A DNA stretch of 64,000 bases, from contig OV298644.1 in NCBI GenBank assembly GCA_923172585.1, positions 1,257,427 to 1,321,426 on the forward strand. Direction: 5' to 3'. The position numbers and the translations under genes were made by a program. The notes under the pieces were generated by a model. The model was not told the origin of the DNA. It saw only the letters and a program-made list of their open reading frames with translations, and did no database searches. Positions 10,701 through 23,871 of the stretch are shown in pieces. The stretch comes from Haemophilus influenzae (lineage in GTDB: Bacteria; Pseudomonadota; Gammaproteobacteria; Enterobacterales; Pasteurellaceae). Positions within the stretch are counted from its first letter, which is position 1, and each line of letters starts with the position of its first letter.

Positions 10701-11657
10701 TTTTAGATTTTGCTTTTGCAAAGCTTCGGCAGTATCACGAATTTCACGCTCTCCATTCATAAAGATCAAGATATCGCCTCGACCTTCTGCTTGCAATTCA
10801 TCCACCGCATTAAGAATACCTTGTAGCTGATCTTGATCGTCTTCTTCCACTACGGGACGATAACGCACTTCAACAGGATAGGTTCTGCCCGAGACTTCAA
10901 TAATCGGTGCATTATTAAAATGTTTAGAAAAGCGTTCCACATCAATGGTTGCAGAAGTGATAATAAGTTTTAAATCACGACGACGTGACAACAACTGTTT
11001 CAGATAACCGAGAATAAAATCGTTATTTAGGCTACGTTCGTGGGCTTCATCGATAATCAAACAAGAATATTGATTGAGAAAACGATCGTTTTGAATTTCC
11101 GCTAACAGAATCCCGTCAGTCATCAATTTGATTTGGGTATCATCACTGATCTGATCGTTAAAACGAACCTTATAACCGACTAAACCACCAAGCTCCGTTT
11201 CCAGTTCTTCCGCAATACGCGCCGCCACCGAACGAGCAGCAATACGGCGTGGTTGAGTATGACCAATCATGCCTAAATTGCCGAAACCTAATTCCAAACA
11301 CATTTTCGGCAATTGGGTGGTTTTACCTGAACCAGTTTCCCCTGCCACCACGATGACCTGATGTTCAGAAAGCAGTTTTTGAATTTCGACTTTGCGTTGG
11401 CTAACGGGCAAACTCTCTGGAAAAACGATGGGATTTTGTACCGCACTTTTCCGTTGTTCTACACGTAATCTAGCTTGTTCAATTTGCTGTTGGATTTCAG
11501 CGACAACGGCTTGTTGAGCCTCTTGGCTTTTAATTTTTCCAATACCACGAATGCGGGCGGATAAGCGACGTTGATCCACCCGCATGATGTCATTTAATTG
11601 AGAAAAAAGAGATTGTTGTAAGGGAGTTAATGTGTGTTTTACCGAGCTGTTTTTCAT
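7746..11657 (-). CDS. hrpA: ATP-dependent RNA helicase HrpA (DEAH box)
   Basis: Large cytoplasmic DEAH-box helicase acting on RNA and ribosomes. The 1303-residue product matches the family length. Walker A is G-E-T-G-S-G-K-T at 106-113, motif II is D-E-A-H at 203-206, motif III is S-A-T at 235-237, and motif VI reads Q-R-K-G-R-C-G-R near residue 400. The helicase core is followed by HA2/OB-fold and a long C-terminal DUF3418 region. The start overlaps the stop of the DUF423 gene upstream by 4 bp (ATGA). Three uptake signals lie inside it. Confidence 0.96.
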   Translation of the reverse strand: MKNSSVKHTLTPLQQSLFSQLNDIMRVDQRRLSARIRGIGKIKSQEAQQAVVAEIQQQIEQARLRVEQRKSAVQNPIVFPESLPVSQRKVEIQKLLSEHQVIVVAGETGSGKTTQLPKMCLELGFGNLGMIGHTQPRRIAARSVAARIAEELETELGGLVGYKVRFNDQISDDTQIKLMTDGILLAEIQNDRFLNQYSCLIIDEAHERSLNNDFILGYLKQLLSRRRDLKLIITSATIDVERFSKHFNNAPIIEVSGRTYPVEVRYRPVVEEDDQDQLQGILNAVDELQAEGRGDILIFMNGEREIRDTAEALQKQNLKHTEILPLFARLSAQEQNKIFHPSGLNRIVLATNVAETSLTVPGIKYVIDPGTARISRYSYRTKVQRLPIEPISQASANQRKGRCGRVSEGICIRLYSEEDFNSRPEFTDPEILRTNLASVILQMTALGLDDIEAFPFVDAPDKRHIQDGIKLLEELGTFEMVRTKVGEKRLLTRVGRQLAQLPVDPRLAKMILSAVNFGCVYEMMIIVSALSIQDPRDRPQEKQQASDEKHRRFTDKKSDFLAFLNLWRYLQEQQKALSKNQFRRQCQKDFLNYLRIREWQDIYHQIRLTVREMGLPINSEKAEYQQIHTALLSGLLSHIGLKEAEKQQYLGARNAHFAIFPNSVLFKKQPKWVMAAELVETSKLWGRMVAEIEPEWIEPLAEHLIKKSYSEPRWSKSRGAVIADEKVTLYGVPIVAARPVNYGAIDPTVSREIFIQSALVEGGWNTKHKFFKENQRLVREVEELEHKSRRRDILVDDRTLFEFYDQRIGTEVVSQKHFDTWWKKAQQKDPELLNFERSFLINDDAEQVSKLDFPNFWHQGNLKLKLTYQFEPGTDADGVTIHIPLPLLNQVEMTGFDWQIPGLREELVIALIKSLLKSYRRNFVPAPNYAQAFLSRAVPLEKPLLDTLIYELRRMTGVTVEAKHWNWEQIPSHLKMTFRVVDENGKKIAESMNLDELKFNLKDRVQESISAVADDGIEQSGLHIWSFADLPQCYEQKQRGFSIKAFPAIVDEKDAVAIKLFETEFEQSVAMQQGLRRLLLLNVPSPIKYLHEKLPNKAKLGLYFTPFGRVLDLIDDCIACAVDKLIADFGGFVWDEAGFEKLRDFVRENLNEVTVDIAQKVEQILTLTYQLNQRLKGKMDFTMAFALSDIKSQLAGLVYQGFVQKSGYDRLPDLQRYLQAIDKRIDKLAKDVNRDRAAMLRVEQVQQAYQQLLAKLPKSKPISDEIAEIRYMIEELRVSLFAQQLGTKYQISDKRIANIISQY

Positions 11658-12028
11658 AGCGATTTACTTTTGAAACTTCCGTAAGCTAAGCTAATCCATC
11701 CGATTAAAAATAAAGTGCCGCCAATAGGCGTAATCCATACAATTACATTGCTTGCTTCGAAAGCAAGTGCGTATAAACTTCCACTAAATAATAAGATTCC
11801 AATTAACCAAGAAGACATAGATAATCGGGCGAATTTGTTGTCACGTAAAGCAGATAATGCAACGGCAAGTACTGCAATGGTATGGAACATTTGATATTCT
11901 AACCCCGTATCAATCCATGATAATGCTTTAACATCTAAAATATGCTTTAAACCATGCGCTGCAAATGCGCCTAGTGCGACACAGAAGAATCCGCTTAAAG
12001 CAACAAGAGTAAGGTATTTGTTTTTCAT
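11654..12028 (-). CDS. small inner-membrane protein, DUF423 (YgdD) family
   Basis: 124 residues with four hydrophobic helices. The family signature is visible at residues 19-35 as A-L-G-A-F-A-A-H-G-L-K (conserved G-A-F-G/A-A-H). No biochemical function is established for the family. It lies in a tight minus-strand run: its ATG abuts the TAA of the upstream DUF441 gene and its stop overlaps the hrpA start. The arrangement suggests one transcript, but does not show shared function. Confidence 0.85.
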   Translation of the reverse strand: MKNKYLTLVALSGFFCVALGAFAAHGLKHILDVKALSWIDTGLEYQMFHTIAVLAVALSALRDNKFARLSMSSWLIGILLFSGSLYALAFEASNVIVWITPIGGTLFLIGWISLAYGSFKSKSL

Positions 12029-12481
12029 TTAAATTTTCCCTAAAAATAAAGCTAATATACCTGCAGCAATAAGTGGCCCAACGGGAATTCCACCTAAAAA
12101 TGCTACACCAATAATTGTGCCGATAAGCAAGCCAGTGACTAAAACGGGTTGTTCGCCCATTAAAGGCACACCCTTACCTGCAAGCCATGCCACAAGCACA
12201 CCAACGGAAATGGAAAGTGCCATTTTCCAACTAAGAAAACCTGATAAATTAGGCAACTGAATTTTCCCTGAAACTAAGGGGCTTAAAACCCCAATGGTTA
12301 AAATAATGATACCAATTTTAACGCCATATTTTTCCAATAAAGGAATGTGAGAAGATAAAAAAGTTTGCTGCATGATAAGTAATACGGCAGCAGAAATGGT
12401 AATTGTGCTGTTGTTGCTTAATACGCCAAGAATAAGAAGTATCACTAGTAATAGAGCAATGGTATTGAGTTGTAATGTCAT
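12029..12481 (-). CDS. inner-membrane protein, DUF441 / UPF0756 (YeaL) family
   Basis: 150 residues with about five membrane segments and the glycine-rich ending typical of UPF0756 proteins ([14 protein letters not shown]). Function unknown. It is the first gene of the run leading to the DUF423 gene and hrpA. An uptake signal (12483-12491) lies immediately before the ATG, so the ribosome site is poor and the start is slightly uncertain. Confidence 0.85.
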   Translation of the reverse strand: MTLQLNTIALLLVILLILGVLSNNSTITISAAVLLIMQQTFLSSHIPLLEKYGVKIGIIILTIGVLSPLVSGKIQLPNLSGFLSWKMALSISVGVLVAWLAGKGVPLMGEQPVLVTGLLIGTIIGVAFLGGIPVGPLIAAGILALFLGKI

Positions 12482-12584
12482 AAAGTGCGGTTAAAAAAAT
12501 GGAAATTTTGGTAAATATTCTAGCATAGAAATTCGTAAAATTATTTTCCATTGTTGTTGAGAAAAAGATAAATGAGAAAAGTTA

Positions 12585-12609
12585 AAAAGGGTTCATTATG
12601 AACCCTTTT
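12585..12609 (-). terminator. terminator of the cydABX operon
   Basis: A 12-bp perfect palindrome AAAAGGGTTCAT / ATGAACCCTTTT with a 1-nt centre (so a real loop of about 5-7 nt) and T-runs on both sides. It is 28 bp after the cydX stop. Confidence 0.7.
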
Positions 12610-12636
12610 ATTTAGTCGGTAAAATTCTTAAATCAT

Positions 12637-12735
12637 TTATTCTTCAAATTTACCTTTTTTTTCTTTATTGATGGTGCATTTCGCGCTAGCCCAAATTGCA
12701 AACAATACACCCACTACCCAAATCGCATATAACAT
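12637..12735 (-). CDS. cydX: CydX, small subunit of cytochrome bd oxidase
   Basis: A 32-codon frame, too short for ordinary ORF calling. It begins M-L-Y-A-I-W-V-V-G-V-L-F and ends K-G-K-F-E-E. A single membrane helix is followed by a charged tail, as in the YbgT/CydX family, whose members start M-W-Y-F-A-W-I-L-G. AAGGAG lies 7 nt before the ATG, and the frame starts 11 bp after the cydB stop, the position of cydX in enterics. The operon terminator follows. In E. coli CydX is needed for stable, active bd oxidase. Identification rests on length, position and N-terminal pattern. Confidence 0.8.
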   Translation of the reverse strand: MLYAIWVVGVLFAIWASAKCTINKEKKGKFEE

Positions 12736-12746
12736 TCTATTTCTCC

Positions 12747-13883
12747 TTAGTATAATGAGTGTTTATTTTTATCAATGAAATTAGCATCTAAACGACCAAA
12801 CATTTTTGAGTAAGACCAAATAGTATAAGCTAAAGCAATGACCACAAAAACAACTGCAAAAATCAGCATTAATGTTAATGTTAATTCACTTGAAGTCGAA
12901 TCCCACATTAATAAACTTTGTTCAGGATGTGAACTTGAAGGCATCACAAATGGGAACATTGATACTGCTGCAGTAATAATCACACCAGCCATTGTTAATG
13001 CAGAGAAGAAAAATGCAAAACCACAACGATTAGCTTTAGAAAATGCAGCATTTAATAATGCAGCAACTACAGCTAACGCAGGGAAAATCCAAAGAATTGG
13101 CATTTCATTGAAATTTCTAAACCACGCGCCAGTTTCTACAGCAACTTCTTTATTCATTGGAGACGATGGAGCGAAATGATCGATAGTGCTAGTAACTACA
13201 TAACCATCTTTAGAATATAACCATACGCCAGCTAATACGAATGCAATCAAAGTCACAATAGAACCAATTTGACTTACTGAACGAGCACAATCACGTAAGG
13301 CTTCAGTGGTTTTCATTTGTAACCAGTTTGCGCCGTGAGTGACAAGCATTGATAAGCTAATAACACCACATAATAATGCGAATGGATTTAATAGCTCAAA
13401 AAATGAACCTGTATAAGTCACTTGAGTTAATTCGTTAAAATGGAATGGAACGCCTTGTAATAAATTACCAAAAGCCACGCCAAATACTAATGCTGGTACA
13501 AAACCACCTGCGAATAATCCCCAGTCCCAAACAGAACGCCAAGTTGGATTATCAATTTTTGCACGGTATTCAAAACCCAATGGACGTAAGAATAACGCTG
13601 CCAAGACTAATACTAATGCAATGTAAAAACCTGAGAAAGATACTGCATATACAATTGGCCAAGCTGCAAATATTGCACCACCTGCAGTTAATAACCAAAC
13701 TTGGTTACCATCCCAATGGGGAGCAATAGTGTTGATCATAATACGGCGTTCCACTTCTTTTTTACCTATTACAGGTAAAAGTGCGGTCACGCCCATATCA
13801 AATCCATCAGTTACAGAGAAGCCAATCAATAATACAATAACTAACACCCACCAAATAAAACGTAGAAATTCATAATCAATCAT
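12747..13883 (-). CDS. cydB: cytochrome bd ubiquinol oxidase subunit II, CydB
   Basis: Second large subunit of the high-affinity terminal oxidase that reduces oxygen with quinol at low oxygen tension. 378 residues and about eight or nine membrane helices; the N-terminus continues G-F-S-V-T-D-G-F-D-M-G, typical of CydB. The motif H-W-D-G-N-Q-V-W-L-L-T-A-G-G is conserved in the family. It follows cydA by 14 bp with its own ribosome site, and cydX follows it. Confidence 0.97.
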   Translation of the reverse strand: MIDYEFLRFIWWVLVIVLLIGFSVTDGFDMGVTALLPVIGKKEVERRIMINTIAPHWDGNQVWLLTAGGAIFAAWPIVYAVSFSGFYIALVLVLAALFLRPLGFEYRAKIDNPTWRSVWDWGLFAGGFVPALVFGVAFGNLLQGVPFHFNELTQVTYTGSFFELLNPFALLCGVISLSMLVTHGANWLQMKTTEALRDCARSVSQIGSIVTLIAFVLAGVWLYSKDGYVVTSTIDHFAPSSPMNKEVAVETGAWFRNFNEMPILWIFPALAVVAALLNAAFSKANRCGFAFFFSALTMAGVIITAAVSMFPFVMPSSSHPEQSLLMWDSTSSELTLTLMLIFAVVFVVIALAYTIWSYSKMFGRLDANFIDKNKHSLY

Positions 13884-13897
13884 AATTTATCTCCTAC

Positions 13898-15463
13898 TTA
13901 TTTAGCTGATTGTTCAAAGTAGTATTTGCCGGTTTTTAACGCACTTGGACCCAAACGCGCATATTTAAACATCAAATACATCTCAACAATAATGAACGCA
14001 AGATAAAGCGCACAAATTAAACCAATGGAGAACCATAAATCGCCTGTACTTAAATTAGAAGCGGATACGCCAACAGGTAAGATCTCGTAAATAGCCCAAG
14101 GCTGACGACCATATTCTGCTAAGAACCAACCGCACTCAATGGCAATCCAAGGTAATGGTAAGCCCCATAAAAGAACTTTTAACAATAATGGAATTTGAGT
14201 GACTTTATTACGTAAATTTTGAACAAATGCGCCGAATGTAAGTAAAGCAATTAAACCACCAGCGGCAATCATTGCACGAAATGCCCAAAAATTAGGGCCT
14301 ACATTTGGAATAGTATCACGAGCGGCTTGTTTAATTTGTTCTTCTGTCGCATCAACAACATTGTTTGTATAGCGTTTTAATAATAAACCGAAACCAAGAT
14401 CTTTTTTAACTTCATTAAATTGTGCTTTGGTTTCTTCATTTACTTGACCATTTGCTTTTTTCTCAGCTCGTAGTTGAGTAAATAATTCATAAGCACGGAT
14501 ACCACTACGTACACGAGTTTCATTTAATGCTTGAAGATCTTTTAGACCTATAATTTCTTTATCAATTGAACGAGTTGCTATTACACCGCCAAGATAAGGA
14601 ATTTCAATCGCAAAATCATTTTTCATTTCAGCCGTATTTGGAATTGCTACTGGAAGGAATGGAGCAGGTGCTGGGTGAGTTTCAAATTCAGCTTCCATTG
14701 CGGCTAATTTTACTGGTTGTGCTTTACCAATATCATAACCAGATTCATCACCAAGAATTAGCACTGAAATAGAGGCGATAAATCCAAAAGTAGCAGCTAC
14801 GGAGAAAGAACGTTTTGCAAATTCAAAATCACGACCTTTTAGTAAAAAGTATGAGCTAATGGCTAAAACAAAAAATGCGCCTGTCACATAACCTGCAGAA
14901 AGAGTATGTAAGAATTTACTTTGTGCAACAGGGTTTAACCAAAGATCTAAGAAGTTAGTCATTTCCATACGTACAGTTTCAAAATTAAATTCTGAACCTG
15001 TTGGTGCTTGCATCCAGCCATTTGCAACCAAAATCCACATAGCAGATAAATTAGAACCGAAAGCCACACAATAAGTTGCTAATAAGTGTTTTCCTTTTGA
15101 TAAACGATCCCAACCGAAGAAAAATAACCCCACAAAAGTGGATTCTAAGAAGAAGGCAAGTAACGCTTCAATAGCAAGTGGCGCACCAAAAATATCCCCC
15201 ACGTAATGAGAATAATAAGACCAGTTAGTACCAAATTGGAATTCCATAATAATACCGGTGGTCACCCCAAGGGCAAAGTTAATACCAAATAACTTTCCCC
15301 AAAATTTTGTCATATCTTTATAAACTTCTTTACCTGTCGCCACATAAATAGTTTCCATAATTACAAGAATAAAGGATAAACCCAATGTTAGCGGCACGAA
15401 AATGAAGTGATACAACGCAGTTAAAGCAAACTGCAAGCGAGAAAGATCAACAACGTCTAACAT
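13898..15463 (-). CDS. cydA: cytochrome bd ubiquinol oxidase subunit I, CydA
   Basis: Heme-bearing subunit (b558, b595, d) and quinol-oxidising site of bd oxidase. I start at the ATG at 15463 because AAGGAG lies 7 nt before it and the protein then begins [12 protein letters not shown], close to E. coli CydA, with 521 residues. A frame start at 15511 would add 16 unlikely residues. The N-terminal axial His lies in A-L-Y-H-F, and the Q-loop sits between helices around residues 250-330. Upstream is a long leader with an FNR-like box. Confidence 0.96.
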   Translation of the reverse strand: MLDVVDLSRLQFALTALYHFIFVPLTLGLSFILVIMETIYVATGKEVYKDMTKFWGKLFGINFALGVTTGIIMEFQFGTNWSYYSHYVGDIFGAPLAIEALLAFFLESTFVGLFFFGWDRLSKGKHLLATYCVAFGSNLSAMWILVANGWMQAPTGSEFNFETVRMEMTNFLDLWLNPVAQSKFLHTLSAGYVTGAFFVLAISSYFLLKGRDFEFAKRSFSVAATFGFIASISVLILGDESGYDIGKAQPVKLAAMEAEFETHPAPAPFLPVAIPNTAEMKNDFAIEIPYLGGVIATRSIDKEIIGLKDLQALNETRVRSGIRAYELFTQLRAEKKANGQVNEETKAQFNEVKKDLGFGLLLKRYTNNVVDATEEQIKQAARDTIPNVGPNFWAFRAMIAAGGLIALLTFGAFVQNLRNKVTQIPLLLKVLLWGLPLPWIAIECGWFLAEYGRQPWAIYEILPVGVSASNLSTGDLWFSIGLICALYLAFIIVEMYLMFKYARLGPSALKTGKYYFEQSAK

Positions 15464-17753
<2,290 letters not shown>

Positions 17754-17832
17754 TTCTTGGTTCTGCAATAAGTGCGGTAAAAAAATGAAATATTTTTATT
17801 TGGTTATGATATAACTTGATGTTTTTGAAGTA

Positions 17833-17873
17833 AAAAAATCCCCGTTAAATTTATCATTTAACGGGGATTTTTT
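17833..17873. terminator. bidirectional terminator between pyrG and pnuC
   Basis: An 18-bp perfect stem from AAAAAATCCCCGTTAAAT to its complement, with loop TTATC, and T-runs on both strands. It serves the convergent pyrG and pnuC. Confidence 0.88.
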
Positions 17874-17897
17874 ATAAGCTATTTACTGTTTTTATAT

Positions 17898-18578
17898 TTA
17901 GTTAGTACGCTTAACTAATTTCGTCCAGTTATAATAACCATACAACGAGTTAAGTAAGTAGGCTGAATACATTAAGTATATTGCAGGTGTCTCTGCCCAT
18001 AAGAAAATAGAAAGAATATTTAATCCAATCCATAACAACCATTGTTCACGATAACGCAAAATCATTAAAATCTGTGCCGTAACCGTAATAATTGTAGTTA
18101 GACCATCTAAACCTGTTGAACTACCACCAGCAGCTTGTAATGCTTGAACAAAAAGCAAAGTACCAACCGTAGTCACAACAATTAATGTCATCCATCCTTT
18201 AACAGTTAACGCTTTTGCAATCACGCTTTCTCCACCATCGCTATTTTGCATATTGGCTTTCCACATAAAGTAACCAATAAATTGAGAGGGCAAATATACG
18301 TAAAGTACAGTATTCATTTCGCCTAAGAAATTCGATCCCCAAGCAACATAAAAATAAGTATAGGCAAAAATCAATCCGAAGAAATAGTTACTAATTTTAC
18401 CTTTACTTACCAATACCACACACAAAATACCCGAAATACCAGAAATCATTGCTAACCAAGAATCAGGTGTTTGTACATAAGCCCAAATTTGCGCAATGAT
18501 AAAAAGCACAAGCCAAACCACCTCAAAAGGTTTCCAACCAGAAACAAATTCTTGTTTTAAACGCGCTGCCAAAGTCAT
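17898..18578 (-). CDS. pnuC: nicotinamide riboside transporter PnuC
   Basis: Inner-membrane facilitator for nicotinamide riboside. H. influenzae cannot make NAD from simple precursors (the V-factor requirement), so this importer is central to its NAD salvage, working with periplasmic NAD-degrading enzymes and NadR. The 226 residues give about seven membrane helices. The family motif W-x-x-W is suggested by W-L-L-W-I-G-L-N and by the N-terminal F-V-S-G-W-K-P-F-E-V-V-W-L. It stands alone with a terminator downstream. Confidence 0.92.
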   Translation of the reverse strand: MTLAARLKQEFVSGWKPFEVVWLVLFIIAQIWAYVQTPDSWLAMISGISGILCVVLVSKGKISNYFFGLIFAYTYFYVAWGSNFLGEMNTVLYVYLPSQFIGYFMWKANMQNSDGGESVIAKALTVKGWMTLIVVTTVGTLLFVQALQAAGGSSTGLDGLTTIITVTAQILMILRYREQWLLWIGLNILSIFLWAETPAIYLMYSAYLLNSLYGYYNWTKLVKRTN

Positions 18579-18753
18579 TATTTACTCCTATTGAATTAAA
18601 TTTTGAGGCGACCATTTTCGCATTGTGAATTGGTAATGTAAAGGTGTAGAAGCATTTAATTCTAAAGTTGTGAAATCCATCACGTTTTAATTAAAGCCTA
18701 CATTATCCATTATTGAGTTTGTTTCAAAAAACGCTCTAAAAATTGACCGCACT

Positions 18754-19527
18754 TTAAATATAATAATCAAGCTCAAGTGGTATTTTTGCTTGTAACAAGA
18801 ACTGTTTAGTGCGCTCGTGTTGTGGGCAAGTGAAGAATTTATCTGCTGTATTTTGTTCTACAATATATCCATCCGCCATTAAAATCACACGATCCGCGAC
18901 ATCTTTCGCAAACTGCATTTCGTGAGTAACAATAATCATTGTCCAGCCTTCTTGGGCGAGCATTTTTAGTGTTTGTAACACTTCGCCCACCAATTCAGGA
19001 TCTAATGCCGATGTAGGTTCATCTAATAAAATAATATCAGGTTTTACCGCAAGGGCTCGAGCAATCCCCACTCGCTGTTGCTGACCGCCAGAAAGTTGGG
19101 ATGGAAATAAAGCCGCTTTATTTTTAAGCCCTACTTTTTCTAGCAAACTAAGTGCTTTTTCACGAGCTTGAGCTTTATCTTGTTTTTGCACAACAACCAT
19201 TCCCTCCATAACATTTTCAAGGGCAGAACGATGAGGGAATAAATTGTATTGCTGAAAGACCATTGACGAACGCCGGCGTAACTTCAATTCATCTGCTTTA
19301 CTAATTTTCTGGCTAAAATCAATTTTTAGACTGCCATCAGTAAATTCCAAAATGCCTTGCTCTGGTCGTTCAAGCAAGTTTAAACAACGTAAAAAGGTGG
19401 TTTTTCCAGAACCAGAAGGGCCTAAAATTGCGACCACTTCACCTTTATTAATTTCAAAATCAATGCCTTTTAACACATGATTGCCATTAAAGTTTTTCTG
19501 AATATTACTTACTTTTAACATAGACAT
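18754..19527 (-). CDS. polar amino acid (probably cystine) ABC transporter, ATP-binding protein
   Basis: Cytoplasmic ATPase of a binding-protein-dependent amino acid importer. 257 residues with Walker A G-P-S-G-S-G-K-T-T at 34-42, ABC signature L-S-G-G-Q-Q-Q-R, and Walker B I-I-L-L-D-E-P. It is closest in pattern to the HisP/GlnQ/TcyN group. It begins 3 bp after the permease stop, so the three genes form one operon. An uptake signal overlaps its stop codon (18746-18754). Substrate assignment is inferred from the binding protein. Confidence 0.9.
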   Translation of the reverse strand: MSMLKVSNIQKNFNGNHVLKGIDFEINKGEVVAILGPSGSGKTTFLRCLNLLERPEQGILEFTDGSLKIDFSQKISKADELKLRRRSSMVFQQYNLFPHRSALENVMEGMVVVQKQDKAQAREKALSLLEKVGLKNKAALFPSQLSGGQQQRVGIARALAVKPDIILLDEPTSALDPELVGEVLQTLKMLAQEGWTMIIVTHEMQFAKDVADRVILMADGYIVEQNTADKFFTCPQHERTKQFLLQAKIPLELDYYI

Positions 19528-19530
19528 TCC

Positions 19531-20247
19531 TTATAAATGGCGAGATAAGCGAATTTCAAGACGATCTTGTAAGAAAGATAAAACAAAACAGAAAATCCAA
19601 TAAATCAAAGCTGCCTCACTATAAATTAAAATAAATTCATAGTTTGCTGCCGTGATATTCTGTGCGACACGGAATAATTCTGTCACTAAAACAAGAGAAG
19701 CTAATGAAGTGTCTTTCACTGTACTAATAAAAGTATTAGAAAGCGATGGTACTGAAATACGTAAAGCCTGTGGCATAATTGTACGAATAAATGCTTGTCG
19801 ATAATTCATACCTATCGCATAAGAGGCTTCCCACTGCCCTTTAGGTATAGCAATAATTGAAGCACGAACTGTCTCTGCTGCATAAGCACCTATATTAATA
19901 GAAAATGCAATAATCGCTGTCGGAAAAGGCTCTAAAGTAATACCGACTTCAGGTAACCCATAAAAAATAATAAAAATTTGTACTAACATCGGTGTACCTC
20001 TAATTATAGAGATATACACTCGACATAAAGCCTGTAACAATTTTAAGGGTAAATTAGGACTAGGCAAAGTACGAATAACTGCAACAATCACTGCAATAAG
20101 CAAACCACAGAAGAAAGAAATGACTGCCAATGGCAATGTGTATAAAATTGCTGCTTCCAACATAGGCCAAAACGAGCTGATTACATAATCAGCTCGTTCT
20201 GCACTCATAAATGGAAGACTCGCCAACCAATTATTGAGTAATATCAT
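19531..20247 (-). CDS. polar amino acid (probably cystine) ABC transporter, permease
   Basis: Membrane permease of the HisMQ/GlnP family with about five helices and the ABC-coupling EAA loop ([12 protein letters not shown]). I use the ATG at 20247 (238 residues), which overlaps the end of the binding-protein gene by 17 bp. A TTG at 20262 is possible but less likely. One permease gene implies a homodimer. Located between binding protein and ATPase genes. Confidence 0.9.
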
Positions 20248-21004
20248 AACCAAACCATTCAATTGAAATCTGTTTTAATGTACCATCTTGGCGAAGTGCT
20301 TCAAGTACTTGATTAAATTTTGTAATCAATGCATCTTCACCTTGTAAAAAAGCAAAGGCAGTTGGAGTTTTATCCCCACGATCATAAGCAATTTTTAAAC
20401 CAGAATTTGGGTGTTTTTTAAAATAATCTAATACAGCCAATTTATCATTAATTGTTGCTTCTGCACGGCCTTGTTTAATAAGCTCTAAGCTCTGTGCTAA
20501 ACCATCCACTACAAGAATCTGCGCGCCTGCAGCTTTTGCATCTTTACCCCAGTTACTTGTTGCAGATTGCGCAGATTTACGACCTTTCAAATCTTCAAAT
20601 GATTTAATACTGTTATCCGATGATTTTGTTACAATCACCCCACCAGAATAATTATAAGGCGTTGTGAAACTGTATTTTTTTAAACGCTCTGGGCTTGGGT
20701 TAGTTTGGTTTGCAATCACATCAAAACGTTTTGCATTTAACCCCGCATACATTGCATCCCATTGTGTTTCTTTAAATTCCACTTTCAAACCGAGCTTTTC
20801 AGCAACTTTACGAATAACCTCTACATCAAAGCCTGTTAATTTTCCACTTTTATCATGGAAAGTAAATGGTGCATAAGTCCCTTCTGTTCCGACTAATAAA
20901 GTTTTCGTTTTTTCAACACGATCGGCAATTTCGCCTGCGTGAGAAAAAGTTGAGAAAGCAATAGCTCCAGTTAAAAGTGCGGTCGTAAAAAGTAATTTTT
21001 TCAT
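20231..21004 (-). CDS. polar amino acid (probably cystine) ABC transporter, periplasmic binding protein
   Basis: From the ATG at 21004 (AAGGAAG before it) the product has 257 residues: a signal peptide [11 protein letters not shown] to S-H-A, then a type II solute-binding fold. It carries family motifs [11 protein letters not shown] and L-T-G-F-D-V-E-V. The segment [18 protein letters not shown] resembles TcyJ/FliY-type cystine receptors. There is no lipobox Cys, so it should be soluble. An uptake signal encodes Thr-Ala-Leu inside its signal peptide. Cystine is my best guess, not a demonstrated substrate. Confidence 0.88.
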
Positions 21005-21219
21005 TTTTTCTTCCTTGTGTTGTGTTTGTCTAAGCGTGATTATAAAAACCAAACTTATGAAAAAAAAGATTATTTATTTATGGTTTATAAATTTTAGTTA
21101 TAAAAAATTGATATAAGTGATTACTATCAAAATAAGAAAATAATCTACCGCACTTTCTTGTAGAAAAATACGTTTCTAAACAATGCAATCAATCTACTCT
21201 TATAAAATTTTAGTAAAAA

Positions 21220-21243
21220 AATGCCTTTCTAAAGAAAGGCATT
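21220..21243 (-). terminator. terminator of the mla-murA operon
   Basis: An 11-bp stem AATGCCTTTCT / AGAAAGGCATT, with an A-run to its left giving TTTTTTACT on the minus strand. It is 61 bp after the murA stop. Confidence 0.75.
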
Positions 21244-21303
21244 AATAGAAATTTAAGATTATAAATAAACTTGTAATGTCTAATAGAAAAGCAGCGTACC
21301 TAA

Positions 21304-22846
<1,543 letters not shown>

Positions 22847-22866
22847 TGGATTTCCGTTTAAGTAAG

Positions 22867-23184
22867 CTATGTAAAATTTGCGATCCAATCAGATAAACCA
22901 ACAAGATCTGCTAGGGTTAATAATTGTTTTGGTGGATAAACTAATCGTACTGTTTTGTTAATCTTTTGACACTCTCGTAAAAAATCACAAAGCGCTGTAA
23001 AACCAGCTGAATCAATATGCTGAAGACCAGATAAATTCCATTCAACAATAGTTTTATCAAGTGTACTTTCTGACAAAAAAACGCCACGTTGCTGCCACAT
23101 TGGTAACAAGGTGCTGCGAGATAGCTCCCCAAACAAAAAGAGCGTTATTTTATCATTATTTTTTTGCAAATCCCAATTTAGCAT
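22867..23184 (-). CDS. mlaB: MlaB, STAS-domain subunit of the Mla phospholipid transporter
   Basis: 105-residue cytoplasmic STAS domain that stabilises the MlaF ATPase in the MlaFEDB inner-membrane complex, which moves phospholipid between the membranes to keep the outer leaflet asymmetric. The STAS signature with the conserved Ser/Thr lies in H-I-D-S-A-G-F-T-A-L-C-D-F. Sequence conservation is low, as usual for MlaB, so position (between mlaC and ibaG) is a large part of the evidence. Confidence 0.88.
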   Translation of the reverse strand: MLNWDLQKNNDKITLFLFGELSRSTLLPMWQQRGVFLSESTLDKTIVEWNLSGLQHIDSAGFTALCDFLRECQKINKTVRLVYPPKQLLTLADLVGLSDWIANFT

Positions 23185-23194
23185 AGTTATTCAT

Positions 23195-23839
23195 TTATTG
23201 ATTGAAAATTATAGGTTGTGAGGCAGATTGCTGCATCTTTGTGATTAATGTATCAATACCTTGTTTGTTTAAAATACCAACCCAATTTTTTATCGTATCT
23301 TCCAGCATACTTACGCCTGCTGCTGCCATATCGTAGGCTTTCCATTCCCCACTTTTATTGCCTTTACGCCATTTAAAATCTAATAGGATCGGAGCAACGC
23401 CATTAGTTTGAATAATACTTACGCGAATATTTACAAAATTGTTATCGCCTAATTCTTTTTCTGATTCAATTTGAATTTTTTGATTAGAATAATTTGTTAA
23501 TGTTTGTGCGTACTTTTGCTCAATCAATTCACCAAAAGTCTTGAAAAATTTTTCTCGTTGTTCTGTAGAGGTTGATTTGTAGTATGAACCTAATACTTTA
23601 GAACCTGCATATTCTAAGTTTACGTAAGGCAATAAATCATTACGAACAATAGTACGTAAATAATTTGGATCTTGTTTAATTTTACTTTGATTAGCTTGTA
23701 TATCAGAAAATAGTTTATCTGACGCTTGCTGCATTAAAACATAAGGACTTGTTTCTGCAATAGCTGTTCGTGTAACCAAAAGTGCGGTTAATACGAAAGT
23801 TAAAATAGTAAACCATTTTTTTAGCTGAGTAAGGTTCAT
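23195..23839 (-). CDS. mlaC: MlaC, periplasmic phospholipid carrier
   Basis: Soluble shuttle between the outer-membrane MlaA complex and the inner-membrane MlaFEDB complex. From the ATG at 23839 (GGAG 7 nt ahead) it has 214 residues with a signal peptide ending at T-A-I-A. The mature protein shows the Tol_Tol_Ttg2 family features (F-G-E-L-I-E-Q-K-Y-A-Q-T-L and D-F-K-W-R-K). A TTG 6 bp upstream is an alternative. An uptake signal falls in the signal peptide and reads Thr-Ala-Leu-Leu. Confidence 0.92.
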   Translation of the reverse strand: MNLTQLKKWFTILTFVLTALLVTRTAIAETSPYVLMQQASDKLFSDIQANQSKIKQDPNYLRTIVRNDLLPYVNLEYAGSKVLGSYYKSTSTEQREKFFKTFGELIEQKYAQTLTNYSNQKIQIESEKELGDNNFVNIRVSIIQTNGVAPILLDFKWRKGNKSGEWKAYDMAAAGVSMLEDTIKNWVGILNKQGIDTLITKMQQSASQPIIFNQ

Positions 23840-23871
23840 TGTCAATCTCCTAATTTATAAAATTTAACCTA

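Noticed and set aside
8155-11000. Plus-strand open frames within hrpA
   Set aside because: Antisense to a continuous, conserved 1303-codon gene; lengths are what chance gives.
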